Shown: positions 26,092-34,247, counted from the stretch's first letter. The stretch: 64,000 nt of DNA from Actinacidiphila yanglinensis (GCF_900107965.1 NZ_FNVU01000009.1:1-64000); one strand, 5' to 3'. The notes: generated from the letters alone by a model not told the origin. Made by a program: numbers and translations.

Positions 26092-28425
26092 GTGCCTTCC
26101 GATGATCTCCTGATGATGGTGGACGGGATGGGGCTCGTCGTCGAGTGGAGCCGTCCGGCCGAGGAACTGCTGGGCCGGAGCGGGGAAGAGGTAGTGGGCC
26201 GCCCGGCCGCTGTCCTCGTGACCGACACGGACCCGGACCCCGGGCAGGACGCTCCGGCGCTGCGCCATCGAGACGGCCACCCCGTGGCGACCGAGCTGCG
26301 GGTGCGACCGGTGGTGCGGCCTGATTCCTCTGTCCTCTGGGCAGTCCATCGGGCAGCGGACAGCGAGGGTTCCCCCACCGATGGGACGGCGCTCCTGGAG
26401 GCCCTGTTCGCCCGGTCGCCCGCCGGCCTGCATATTCTCGATGCCGACCTCAGGATCATCCAGACGAACACCGCCGCCCAGACCCTGTGTGCGGAGCCCG
26501 CCGAGCGGTTGCTCGGGCATCGCATCACGGACGTGTACGACCTCTTCAGCCCGTCCCGCGTGGATGCGATGCTCCGCGAGGTACTCGAGAGTGGCGCACC
26601 GGCTCCGGAGCGTCCGGAGGCCGCCCACTCGAAGGCCAGACCGGGACGGAGGTGCATGCTCTCGCTGTCCGCCTTCCGGTTGCAAGATCCGCAGGGGACC
26701 GTCCTGGGAGCGGCGGTGATCGTACGCGACGTCACCGCGGTCCACGCGGCGCGCGACCGGACACGGATTCTGGAAGCAGTCCGGGACAGGGTCGGACAAA
26801 CCCTCGACGTCGTGGCCACCTGCGAGGATCTGGCGGACTCACTGGTGCCGTCCTTCGCCGACGTCGCCGTCGTCGAAGTGGTTGATTCCGTCGTCCGCGG
26901 CGAGGAACCCCCTCTCGGATCAGCGGCTCGCGGGGTGCCGCTCCGCCGCGCGGCTGCCTGCTCCGGCAGCAGACAGTACGACGTCCGCGCACATCCAGTG
27001 GGTGATGTCCGTAGTCTCCCGGCACCCACCCCCTACTCTCAGTCCCTTACCGACCTGCGACCACGCCTGGTTGCCTTGGGCCCGCAGACTCCCTGGCTGG
27101 AGGCTGATCCAGCGCGCGCCGAGGCCATTCGCGCGGGAGGCGCGCACTCCCTCATCGTCGCCCCGCTGAGCCTTCGCGGGATGGTGCTCGGCCTGGTCAG
27201 CCTCTACCGGACCGAAAGGGGCGCTGGCTTCGACGAGGATGACGTCGACCTGGCCCTCCTGGTGGCCTCCCACGGCGCGCTCTCGATCGACAATGCCCGC
27301 CGTTTCACGCGTGAGCACACCGTCGCCACCACGATCCACCAGCATCTACTGCCTCAGCGCCCTGCCTCGCAGACCACCGTGGAGACCGCCCACGCACAGG
27401 AATTCGGTGAGAGCGGCGGCGGGGGCTGGTTCGACGTCTTCGGTCTGTCCGGGGGCCGCACCGCGCTGGTCGTGGGCGAAGTCAGCGGTCAGACCATCCA
27501 CACGGCCGCAGCCATGGGGCAACTGCGCACCGTCATCCGCTCCCTGTCAGCGCTCGATCAGGAGCCCGACGAACTGCTCGCGCGCGTCAACGACACCGTG
27601 AACCAGCTGGCCGCGGAGCGCACTGCCCTCCCGCCAGGCGACCCGCTGCGTCGCGAAGCACTCACCGCCAGCTGCCTGTACGCGATCTACGACCCCTTCA
27701 CCTGCAGCTGCACGATCGCCCGAGCCGGCCATCCCTCTCCGGTGATCGCACATCCCGACGGCAGCGTGGAAATCCCCGATCTTCCGAAGCGGGCTCCGTT
27801 GGGTGCCGACGAAGGGCTGCCTTTCAGTGCCACAACCCTGAACCTCGCCGACGGAAGCGTCCTGGGTTTCTACACCCCTGCACTCCTGGAGGCCCGGCCA
27901 CACTCGCTGGAAATACTCCGGCAGACCCTTGCCGGCGCCGACCGGTCACTGCAAGGCCTGTGTGACGACGCCCTTTACCGTCTGAGGGCCAGCACCACCC
28001 ACACCGACGCGCTTCTTCTTCTCGCCCGCATCCACCCCTTCCCCGCTTCCGTCACAGCCGACTGGCCACTCCAGGACTCACTTGAGGCCGCAGCCACCGC
28101 CCGCGCCCTGGTTCGCCGTCGACTCACCGACTGGAACCAACCGGCCGAAACCGTGGACTCCACTGAACTGATCGTCAGCGAACTCGTCACGAACGCCGTC
28201 CGATACGGACGCGCTCCACGACGACTGCGCGTCATCCGCGACCACGTGCTCACCTGTGAGGTGCATGACAGCAACGACACGGCGCCGCGCATGCATCACG
28301 CCCATACCGTCGACGAGGGTGGGCGCGGGCTGTTCATCGTCGGCCAGGTCGCCGACAACTGGGGCACCCGCTACACGGAAGAAGGCAAGGCCGTCTGGAC
28401 CGAGCAGATCCTCCCGGACACGTAG
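26092..28425 (+). CDS. PAS-GAF-SpoIIE-like-HATPase protein with degenerate phosphatase site
   Basis: 777 residues from GTG 26092 (GGAGGTGG box upstream). Two PAS domains (about 1-100 and 105-225), GAF (about 235-410), a SpoIIE/PP2C-like domain (about 420-640) and a C-terminal anti-sigma-type HATPase (about 650-775) with N-box ELIVSELVTNAVRYG and GGRGLFIVGQVADNWG. The phosphatase metal ligands are largely lost: GGDWYD is GGGGWFD, GDVVGHG-type is GEVSGQT, and YTDGL is YTPALLE. It may therefore be a kinase or regulatory anti-sigma protein with a dead phosphatase domain. The IS5-like remnant abuts its 5' end. Confidence 0.85.
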   Translation: MPSDDLLMMVDGMGLVVEWSRPAEELLGRSGEEVVGRPAAVLVTDTDPDPGQDAPALRHRDGHPVATELRVRPVVRPDSSVLWAVHRAADSEGSPTDGTALLEALFARSPAGLHILDADLRIIQTNTAAQTLCAEPAERLLGHRITDVYDLFSPSRVDAMLREVLESGAPAPERPEAAHSKARPGRRCMLSLSAFRLQDPQGTVLGAAVIVRDVTAVHAARDRTRILEAVRDRVGQTLDVVATCEDLADSLVPSFADVAVVEVVDSVVRGEEPPLGSAARGVPLRRAAACSGSRQYDVRAHPVGDVRSLPAPTPYSQSLTDLRPRLVALGPQTPWLEADPARAEAIRAGGAHSLIVAPLSLRGMVLGLVSLYRTERGAGFDEDDVDLALLVASHGALSIDNARRFTREHTVATTIHQHLLPQRPASQTTVETAHAQEFGESGGGGWFDVFGLSGGRTALVVGEVSGQTIHTAAAMGQLRTVIRSLSALDQEPDELLARVNDTVNQLAAERTALPPGDPLRREALTASCLYAIYDPFTCSCTIARAGHPSPVIAHPDGSVEIPDLPKRAPLGADEGLPFSATTLNLADGSVLGFYTPALLEARPHSLEILRQTLAGADRSLQGLCDDALYRLRASTTHTDALLLLARIHPFPASVTADWPLQDSLEAAATARALVRRRLTDWNQPAETVDSTELIVSELVTNAVRYGRAPRRLRVIRDHVLTCEVHDSNDTAPRMHHAHTVDEGGRGLFIVGQVADNWGTRYTEEGKAVWTEQILPDT

Positions 28426-28468
28426 CCGCCATCACAAGACGATGATGATGTGCGGGCCGCGAGTGGTG

Positions 28469-28819
28469 TCAGTGCCCGCCGGCCGTGTCCCGCGTGGTGC
28501 GAGTGGCGATGAACGCCGAGCGGTTGATGTCGACGGCCGCATGCCACTCGGGGTGGGCTTCAACGTAGTCGGCAACAAAACCGCAGTGGACGGCGATCTT
28601 GGATGTGCCGTGACTCAGGTCTTCCAGTGCGTAGCGTGTGATTGCCGACGCGATGCCCCGATGCCGCTGGTCCCGGTCCACGTACGAGTGGGTGAGTGAG
28701 AAACGTCCGCCGGTGGTCTCGTAAGCCAGCGTCCCGACGACCTGGTCACCGATCAGTGCCTCGTAGAGGTGGGTCGTCTCATCCTTGCGCACCGTAACGT
28801 CCGGGGGTGTTGCTTCCAT
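28469..28819 (-). CDS. GNAT acetyltransferase, small YjdJ/NATD1-like
   Basis: 116 residues. VVGTLAYETTGGRFSLTHSYV, then the acetyl-CoA motif RDQRHRGIASAITRYAL and AVHCGFVADYVEAHPEW; the C-FVxxYxxxHP ending is typical of this short family. It converges on the PAS/GAF gene (43-bp gap) and lies downstream of the two reductases, about 100 bp after the first. No TGGAC operator is seen directly upstream. Substrate unknown. Confidence 0.85.
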   Translation of the reverse strand: MEATPPDVTVRKDETTHLYEALIGDQVVGTLAYETTGGRFSLTHSYVDRDQRHRGIASAITRYALEDLSHGTSKIAVHCGFVADYVEAHPEWHAAVDINRSAFIATRTTRDTAGGH

Positions 28820-28921
28820 GCTCTCGTCTCATTCCGCTACCTGTATCAGCCGGCCGCCTCGCGGACCGCGTGATGTCCCTGATCGAGGCGTGCTTTGCGC
28901 CTTGAACCCCTCGGAGTCCTT

Positions 28922-29866
28922 TCAGGCGCGCACGCGGATGACCGTCTTCCCCTTGATCCGCTCGGTCGGGTTGAAGGCGGCGACAGCATCGTCGAGGGTC
29001 GCGACCTGGCCGATGTGCGTCCGGAGCCGGCCGTCCCGCACCCGTCGTGCGAGCTCACCCAGCTGTGCGCGGTCGGACACGACAACGAAGTCGACCACCA
29101 CGCCGTCCGCCGGCGGTACCTCCGGGGGGCCGGCGACGCTCACCAGCGTTCCGCCGGACCGGACCAGACCCGCGGATCGCTTCCCGATGTCACCGCCGAA
29201 GACGTCGAATACCAGATCGACCTTGCCGACATCCTCAAGGGTGTCGTCGTCAAGGGCGACGAACTCCTGCGCGCCGAATTCGAGGGCCGCCGGACGCTGG
29301 GCGGAGCGTCCGGTACCGATGACGTAGGCACCCCGCTCGCGTGCGAGCTGGGTCACCGCCGAACCGACCGCGCCGGCCGCGCCGTGCACGAGGACGCTCT
29401 GGCCCGGCTGAAGGCGGCCGTGCTCGAACAGCCCCTGCCAGGCGGTCAGGCCTGTCATCGCGATGCCCGCGCCGACCGTGAAGTCGACGTCGCCCGGCAG
29501 CGGAGCGAGGTTGCGCGCCTCGACGACGACGTACTCCGCCAGGGTGCCGTCACGGGTCCAGTCCGTAAGGCCGAATACTCGCTGTCCCACCGACAGCCCC
29601 GTGGAGCCGTAGCTGAGGGAGGTGACCACTCCGGCCACCTCGTGGCCGGGGATCGAAGGGGTCCGGTCACGGCCGAGGCGATCTGTCCAGGTCGAGGGCC
29701 ACTCCAGCTCGTTCCCGGTGAAGCCCGAGGCGTGAACCTCGACGACGACATCGCCGTAGTTCGCGCCTTCCTCACTGGCGAGCCTCGCCGTATCCGGCCC
29801 GGGCCGTTCCGCGAGCGTCATCCCTGCCGTCCCGGCGTCCCGGTCCGTCACCACAATCGCCTTCAT
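28922..29866 (-). CDS. NADP-dependent quinone-type oxidoreductase, copy 1
   Basis: 314 residues from ATG 29864-29866 (GAGAGG upstream). Zinc-free MDR/quinone oxidoreductase: PGHEVAGVV, FGLTDWTRDGTLAEY, and Rossmann VHGAAGAVGSAVTQLA. It is a tandem paralogue of the gene at 29976 with long identical blocks. The 109-bp gap to the upstream copy has no terminator, so the two are probably one operon under site E. Likely substrates are quinones or enones; inferred from family. Confidence 0.9.
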   Translation of the reverse strand: MKAIVVTDRDAGTAGMTLAERPGPDTARLASEEGANYGDVVVEVHASGFTGNELEWPSTWTDRLGRDRTPSIPGHEVAGVVTSLSYGSTGLSVGQRVFGLTDWTRDGTLAEYVVVEARNLAPLPGDVDFTVGAGIAMTGLTAWQGLFEHGRLQPGQSVLVHGAAGAVGSAVTQLARERGAYVIGTGRSAQRPAALEFGAQEFVALDDDTLEDVGKVDLVFDVFGGDIGKRSAGLVRSGGTLVSVAGPPEVPPADGVVVDFVVVSDRAQLGELARRVRDGRLRTHIGQVATLDDAVAAFNPTERIKGKTVIRVRA

Positions 29867-29975
29867 CTGACTACCTCTCACTGCAACAGTGGTTGTCCAC
29901 TCCCATCGCGAAACGGCGGGGAGGGTTCTTCGCTTTCCTGGCGCCCTGAGGGGTCAGGGGAAAGGCGATCAGCTG

Positions 29976-30893
29976 TCAGGGGCGAACGCGGATGATCGTC
30001 TTTCCCTTGACCCGCTCGGTCGGATTGAACGCCGTAACGGCGTCGTCGAGGGTCGCGACGTTGCCGATGACCGTCCGCAGGCGTCCGTCCCGCACCCGCT
30101 GGACGACCTCGCCCAGTTGGGCGCGATCGGACACCACGACGAAGTCGATCGCCAGTCCGCCCGCGGGGCGTGCCTCGGGCGGGCCGGCGATCGTCACCAG
30201 GGTTCCTCCTGCCCGAACCAGCTGGGCGGACCGCTTCTGGATGTCGCCGCCGATCACGTCGAAGACCAGGTCGACCTCGCCGACGTCCTCCAGCGGGTCG
30301 TTGTCGAGATCGACGAACTCCTTCGCCCCGAAGTCAGTTGCGGTCTGCCGGTCGGCGGCGCGTCCGGTGCCGATGACGTAGGCACCGGCCTCACTCGCGA
30401 GTTGGGTCACCGCCGATCCGACGCCGCCGGCGGCACCGTGCACGAGGACGCTCTGGCCCGGCTGAAGGCGGCCGTGCTCGAACAGTCCCTGCCACGCGGT
30501 CAGGCCCGAGATCGGCAAGCTCGCGCCGACCGTGAAGTCGACGTCGCCCGGCAGCGGAGCGAGGTTCCGCGCCTCGACCGCCGCGTACTCCGCGAGGGTG
30601 CCGTCGCGCGTCCAGTCGGTGAGGCCGAACACCCGCTGGCCCACCGACAGTCCCGTCGTTCCGTAACCGAGTGCGCTGACCACACCGGCCAGTTCGTGCC
30701 CGGGGACCGACGGCGTGCGGTCACGGCCGAGGCGATCGGTCCAGTTCGACGGCCACGACAGCTCGCCTGGGGTGAATCCCGAGGCGTGAACCTCAACGAG
30801 GACGTCGTTCCCCGCAGGCTCCGGCTCGGGACGATCGGCCAGGGTCATCCCCGCCGTCCCCGCGGCCTGATCCGTCACCACAATCGCCTTCAT
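29976..30893 (-). CDS. NADP-dependent quinone-type oxidoreductase, copy 2
   Basis: 305 residues from ATG 30891-30893 with GGGAGG upstream; a longer in-frame start at 31079 would read through the operator and is rejected. Motifs: PGHELAGVV, FGLTDWTRDGTLAEY, VHGAAGGVGSAVTQLA and DFVVVSDRAQLGE. It lies first in the pair, directly behind the TGGAC operator at 30947-30962. Copy 1 carries an insertion of about nine residues near position 30 relative to this one. Role: NADPH-dependent reduction of electrophilic carbonyl compounds (family inference). Confidence 0.9.
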   Translation of the reverse strand: MKAIVVTDQAAGTAGMTLADRPEPEPAGNDVLVEVHASGFTPGELSWPSNWTDRLGRDRTPSVPGHELAGVVSALGYGTTGLSVGQRVFGLTDWTRDGTLAEYAAVEARNLAPLPGDVDFTVGASLPISGLTAWQGLFEHGRLQPGQSVLVHGAAGGVGSAVTQLASEAGAYVIGTGRAADRQTATDFGAKEFVDLDNDPLEDVGEVDLVFDVIGGDIQKRSAQLVRAGGTLVTIAGPPEARPAGGLAIDFVVVSDRAQLGEVVQRVRDGRLRTVIGNVATLDDAVTAFNPTERVKGKTIIRVRP

Positions 30894-30946
30894 CTGGGAC
30901 CTCCCTGCACCGAGCCACGACCTGTGCGGCGTAGCGGCGTCACAAC

Positions 30947-30962
30947 TGGACGTTTTAGTCCA
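30947..30962 (-). promoter_or_regulatory. TGGAC-N6-GTCCA operator, site E, with promoter
   Basis: On the minus strand TGGACTAAAACGTCCA, perfect arms. TAGACT, sharing its last T with the operator, and TTGCCA 16 bp further upstream form a plausible -10/-35, so the operator covers the start-site region of the reductase pair. Confidence 0.72.
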
Positions 30963-31054
30963 GTCTAGCGACGTCGTCGCGCATGGCAAGCGGTGGGCGC
31001 CCGGCGCTGCGTCGCACAAGCCGGCGAGCCTGCGCGCGGGGGAGCGCAGTGAGG

Positions 31055-31120
31055 GTCGATGGGACGCCTCGCGGCACATCCGTGCTTCGCCCCATCGACA
31101 CGAAAATCGTCTCGATGGGG
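31055..31120 (+). promoter_or_regulatory. alternative hairpins upstream of alpha/beta hydrolase
   Basis: CCCCATCGA (31090-31098) can pair with TCGATGGGG (31112-31120), and the nested ACGA/TCGT extends this dyad. The same strand can instead pair with GTCGATGGG at 31055-31063. Two mutually exclusive stems suggest an attenuator-like leader or an operator with a spare half. The 477-bp region 30894-31370 also holds site E and no gene. Confidence 0.35.
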
Positions 31121-31370
31121 TGGATGGCCGGCCCCACCTTCGTCACTGCCACTATCACGCCGGCCGCGCATCCCTGCAACCTCCCTGGATTACGTCCGAG
31201 ACGCCCCCCGTCGTCGCAGGTCAGCGGCGCCGTCCACTTCTTTGCTCAAAAGTCGAACAGGACACCCAGTTAATGGAGGCTACGCTTGAAGATGTCGGTG
31301 AATGGGTTGCTTCACCGTGCGCAATCGTCTGGTGACACATGTCAAGATACTGACTCCAGGTGGGAGAGAA

Positions 31371-32402
31371 ATGAGCATCCGAGCGGGCAATGGAAGCAGG
31401 ATTTTCATGCTCATGGCGGCTCTGGCGGCTCGCCACATGGTATCCGCGACATCTACGTCGCACTCCACATCGGAGGACAAGGGCGGCGAGGCCGACTCGG
31501 AGGGGGCGCGTTCACCGTCGTCCTACCCCCAGTCGAATCCGCCCGACGGTTTTCACTCCGAGTATGCGGAAGTACACGGCTTTCGTATGCACTATCTGCG
31601 CGGAGGCTCGGGATCACCCGTGGTGCTGATCCACGGATTCCCCCACTGCTGGGCCGAGTGGCGGAAACAGATGGGCCCACTCTCCAGGGATCACACGGTG
31701 ATCGCCGTCGACCTGCGTGGTACCGGTAACTCCCAGGTCACCGAGGAGGGCTACCATGCTGCGCAGTTGGCGGGGGACGTGCATCAGCTGCTCAAGCAAC
31801 TGGGGCTCAACGAGGGCGTCCAGATAGTCGCCCACGACATCGGTGTGTGGGTGGCCTACAGCTACGCGGCGCAATGGCCCTCAGAGGTGCGGCGCATGGC
31901 GGTGATGGAAGCTCCCCTTCCGAACGAGAGCGTCTACAGCTTCCCCGCTCTCAGCGCTGATCCGGGCAAACCTGCGCCATGGCACTTCGGTATGTTCCAG
32001 CTGCCGCTCGCGGAACATCTCATCGCCGGTCACGAGCGTGTCTTCATCGAGGAAATGATGGATTCGTACCTGGCGGGAAACCCGTCTCCGTTCACGGCGT
32101 CGGACTATGATTTCTACGCACACTACCTGAAGGAGCCTGGCCGCACGACGGCTTGGATGAACGTATATCGCGAGCTCCGTACGAACATCCGGCAGAATCA
32201 GGAATTCCGGGCTCAGGGAAAACTGAAGATGCCCATCCTCGCGATCGGCGCCCAGGGCGCCTTCGGTGAAATGGTCGAAAGCCAATGGCGTGACTACGCG
32301 GAGAACGTCCAGGGACGGCTCCTGAAGAATTCCGGGCACTTCGTGACGGAGGAGAAGCCCCAGGAAGTGACGGAACTCCTGCAATCCTTCCTGCAGAAGT
32401 AG
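31371..32402 (+). CDS. alpha/beta hydrolase, epoxide hydrolase/dehalogenase-like
   Basis: 343 residues from ATG 31371 (GGGAGAG upstream); an earlier in-frame start exists at 31302. The N-terminal 45 residues have a basic, then hydrophobic stretch (RIFMLMAALAA), followed by a Ser/Glu-rich linker, perhaps an export signal or anchor. Catalytic features: IHGFPHCWAEW, nucleophile Asp in VAHDIGVWVAY, and C-terminal His in NSGHFVTEE. Base composition is lower in GC than neighbours. It is divergent from the reductase pair and 55 bp before the tetR operator; a detoxifying epoxide hydrolase fits the setting (inference). Confidence 0.87.
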   Translation: MSIRAGNGSRIFMLMAALAARHMVSATSTSHSTSEDKGGEADSEGARSPSSYPQSNPPDGFHSEYAEVHGFRMHYLRGGSGSPVVLIHGFPHCWAEWRKQMGPLSRDHTVIAVDLRGTGNSQVTEEGYHAAQLAGDVHQLLKQLGLNEGVQIVAHDIGVWVAYSYAAQWPSEVRRMAVMEAPLPNESVYSFPALSADPGKPAPWHFGMFQLPLAEHLIAGHERVFIEEMMDSYLAGNPSPFTASDYDFYAHYLKEPGRTTAWMNVYRELRTNIRQNQEFRAQGKLKMPILAIGAQGAFGEMVESQWRDYAENVQGRLLKNSGHFVTEEKPQEVTELLQSFLQK

Positions 32403-32456
32403 GCACAGGTCGCGGGTCGTCTCCACGCGTGCCGGGCGGTGCAAAGGGCCATGAAA

Positions 32457-32472
32457 TGGACTATGTAGTCCA
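32457..32472 (+). promoter_or_regulatory. TGGAC-N6-GTCCA operator, site F (tetR promoter)
   Basis: TGGACTATGTAGTCCA has perfect 7-bp arms (TGGACTA, TAGTCCA), the most symmetric copy in the window. TGAAAT ends on its first T and GTGCCG lies 17 bp upstream, a weak -10/-35. Position 155 bp before the TetR start suggests autoregulation. Confidence 0.75.
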
Positions 32473-32626
32473 ACCAGTGTGATAGCATACGAGGATGGCA
32501 ACGACTGGCTGGAGCATTGGATGAGAGGGCGCCGCGTGGGTGCGGTGGCGCGCGAAAGTACTCGCCCGGCTGGAGCCACCAACGGTGCGGGAGCATGCAG
32601 CCCGTCAAGACGCACATGGAGCCGTG

Positions 32627-33280
32627 ATGACGACCACTGAAGCTCCCGACGGCAGGCGCTTGACGACGCGCGGTGCGAAGACGCGGGCAAGGATCGTCAC
32701 CGCGGCAGCCGAGCTGATGTACGTCAAGGGAGTCGGGGCGACAACGCTCGACGACGTGCTGGCGGCGAGTGGGGTGAGCAAGTCGCAGCTGTACCACCAC
32801 TTCGCGGGCAAGGACGCGCTCGTACGGGCCGTCGTCGCACATTTCGGAGAGCACGTCATCCAGCGTGAGCGCGACGCTCTCGGTCATGTCTCGACGATCG
32901 CCGGGTTGCGACGCTGGCGGGACGCGCTGGTACAGAACAACTCCCTACGGCACGGTGCCTACGGCTGTGCGCTCGGCTCGCTGGCCTCCGAGGTCTCGGA
33001 TCACGACGACCTCGCCCGTCGGGCGCTGGCTGAGCTCTTCACTGAATGGCAGAAACTCCTGACCGGCGTGTTGCGCAGGCTTCAAGACGGTGGTGCGCTT
33101 CCGCCCGAGGTGGCGGTCGACCAGCTTGCGACCGGGCTCATGGGCGCCCTTCAGGGCGGGTATCTGCTGGCCCAGACGGCGCGCGATGTCACGCCGATGG
33201 CAACGTCCATCGACATGGCTCTGGCACATATCGAGAGCCTCGCCGCCGGCCATGTCGAAAGTCAGGAGCGGCGGTCGTAG
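32627..33280 (+). CDS. TetR-family regulator, LmrA/NemR-like
   Basis: 217 residues from ATG 32627 with GGAG 5 nt upstream. N-terminal HTH: RARIVTAAAELMYVKGVGATTLDDVLAASGVSKSQLYHHFAGKDALVRAVV. The C-terminal domain with GAYGCALGSLASEV and QGGYLLAQTARDVTPM resembles the group of TetR proteins that respond to electrophiles or aromatic compounds. Their known operators are short-spaced dyads with TAGAC-like half-sites, close to the TGGAC half-sites found here. It is the only TetR gene in the window and carries the best operator, so it is the likely regulator of the set. It overlaps the YjbR gene tail-to-tail by 19 bp. Confidence 0.88.
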   Translation: MTTTEAPDGRRLTTRGAKTRARIVTAAAELMYVKGVGATTLDDVLAASGVSKSQLYHHFAGKDALVRAVVAHFGEHVIQRERDALGHVSTIAGLRRWRDALVQNNSLRHGAYGCALGSLASEVSDHDDLARRALAELFTEWQKLLTGVLRRLQDGGALPPEVAVDQLATGLMGALQGGYLLAQTARDVTPMATSIDMALAHIESLAAGHVESQERRS

Positions 33281-33645
33281 GTGCGCGGATCCACGGGCTG
33301 CTGGGACGTGGGGAGACCGCCGACCACGAGACGGTAGGAGTCGATGACGAGTTCCTTCACCAGCTTCTCGTCGATGCTCCCGCCGCCCGCCAACGTGATC
33401 CAGTGCCGCTTGTCCATGTGATAGCCAGGGGTGATGTGTGGGTGCTGCTCGCGGAGAACGGCGGCCTCATCCGGATCTGCCTTCAGGATCACGACCGGAT
33501 GCCCCGGCATGCTGGTCATGAGCATGAACACCTTCCCGTGCACCTTGTAGACCTCCCAGTCGGGGTCGACGCGAGGCTCGAACTCGGCGTCCGGCAGTTC
33601 CGCGGCACGCCGGCCGGCGACCTTCTGCAGCTCCTGGCCATCCAT
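33262..33645 (-). CDS. MmcQ/YjbR-family protein
   Basis: 127 residues from ATG 33643-33645, with GGAGGAG 9 nt upstream; the ATG at 33663 lacks a ribosome site. Family features: KVHGKVFMLM, VILKADPDEAAVLREQHP, PGYHMDKRHWITL. A small DNA-binding-like fold of unknown role. It has the TGGAC operator G 44 bp upstream and so appears to be regulon-controlled. Convergent overlap with tetR. Confidence 0.85.
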   Translation of the reverse strand: MDGQELQKVAGRRAAELPDAEFEPRVDPDWEVYKVHGKVFMLMTSMPGHPVVILKADPDEAAVLREQHPHITPGYHMDKRHWITLAGGGSIDEKLVKELVIDSYRLVVGGLPTSQQPVDPRTYDRRS

Positions 33646-33688
33646 GGTGATCAACTCCTCCATCGATCCGGCGGGCCATCGACACGGC

Positions 33689-33704
33689 TGGACTAATTCG
33701 TCCA
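33689..33704 (-). promoter_or_regulatory. TGGAC-N6-GTCCA operator, site G, with promoter
   Basis: On the minus strand TGGACGAATTAGTCCA. TAGAGT shares its last T with the operator and TTGCCG lies 18 bp upstream, the same arrangement as site E. Controls the YjbR gene. A single-mismatch copy (TGGAC-N6-GTCCC) is at 33878-33893. Confidence 0.7.
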
Positions 33705-33979
33705 CTCTATGATGCCCTGGCGTCGATCGGCAAGCGGCGTTCGCTCCAGGTCTCCGGCTGTCCCTTGGTGAGAGATGCCTCCGAAAACAGGCGGCTTGAC
33801 GAGGTGATCCAGGGCTCGTCCTCCACTGTGCGCACTCCGCCACCGTCCGCGACGAGCGCTTCTGATTGAGTTGCATCTGGACTCTATGGTCCCGTTGTGA
33901 GTGGGCATGAACCAGCGTCTCGTCGAGGGATCTGAGTGGTACCGGTCGACCCGCGGTCCAATCGGACCTGTCGCACGTC

Positions 33980-34011
33980 CCATGCGCTGGAGGATGGGCG
34001 GAGCCGCGTAC
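33980..34011 (+). repeat. 32-bp direct repeat of the hbd 3' region
   Basis: 31 of 32 bases match 44132-44163 inside the 3' part of the 3-hydroxybutyryl-CoA dehydrogenase gene, same orientation (mismatch at 33996 versus 44148). It abuts the 13-bp integrase repeat. On the minus strand it reads YAAPPILQRM, the same peptide as in the intact gene. Confidence 0.65.
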
Positions 34012-34023
34012 TTGCCCACCTGA
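34011..34023 (+). repeat. 13-bp direct repeat, right copy
   Basis: CTTGCCCACCTGA, identical to 4405-4417, at the junction between the hbd-like repeat and the integrase fragment. Confidence 0.55.
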
Positions 34024-34196
34024 CGGAGTACCCCTGCCTTCACGAGCGCCGGCTTCCAGCCGCGCTTGTTCCAGGTTCCGGAGTTGATCCGCAGCCCGTG
34101 GGAGGTGCTCAGCGCGAGCAGGACGGTGATCGGCTTGCGCTGGTTCCTCTCCAGTTCGGTCGCCGGGGGCTCCGGGTGCCGCCACGGCAGAGTGTC
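34011..34196 (-). pseudogene. tyrosine integrase remnant (central fragment)
   Basis: Minus-strand frame reads TLPWRHPEP, ITVLLALSTSHGLRINSGTW, NKRGWKPALVKAGVL and QVGK, matching the segment just before the HxLRH box in streptomycete tyrosine recombinases. The frame then enters the hbd-like repeat and loses similarity. The missing following part (MFHVLRHT) is found at 4.3 kb after the same QVGK codons. The 33646-34268 stretch otherwise holds operators and this remnant only. Confidence 0.55.
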
Positions 34197-34210
34197 CGGC
34201 CCGTCGGCCG

Positions 34211-34247
34211 CCCGTGTGCCCTGCCGGTGGACGGCAGGGCACACGGG
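34211..34247 (-). terminator. strong hairpin terminator after GH27 gene
   Basis: A perfect 16-bp stem (34211-34226 with 34232-34247) and 5-nt loop, 21 bp beyond the GH27 stop. No U-run. Confidence 0.75.

Noticed and set aside
29884-29899. Possible TGGAC-type operator before reductase copy 1
   Set aside because: Only the GTCCA half is present; the left half does not match.
32495-32524. Nine-codon leader peptide before tetR (MATTGWSIG)
   Set aside because: No convincing ribosome site or following attenuator; chance short frame.
4418-34010. Terminal inverted repeats for a transposon-type island
   Set aside because: Inward-facing ends show no matching inverted sequence, so a DDE-type transposon boundary is not supported.
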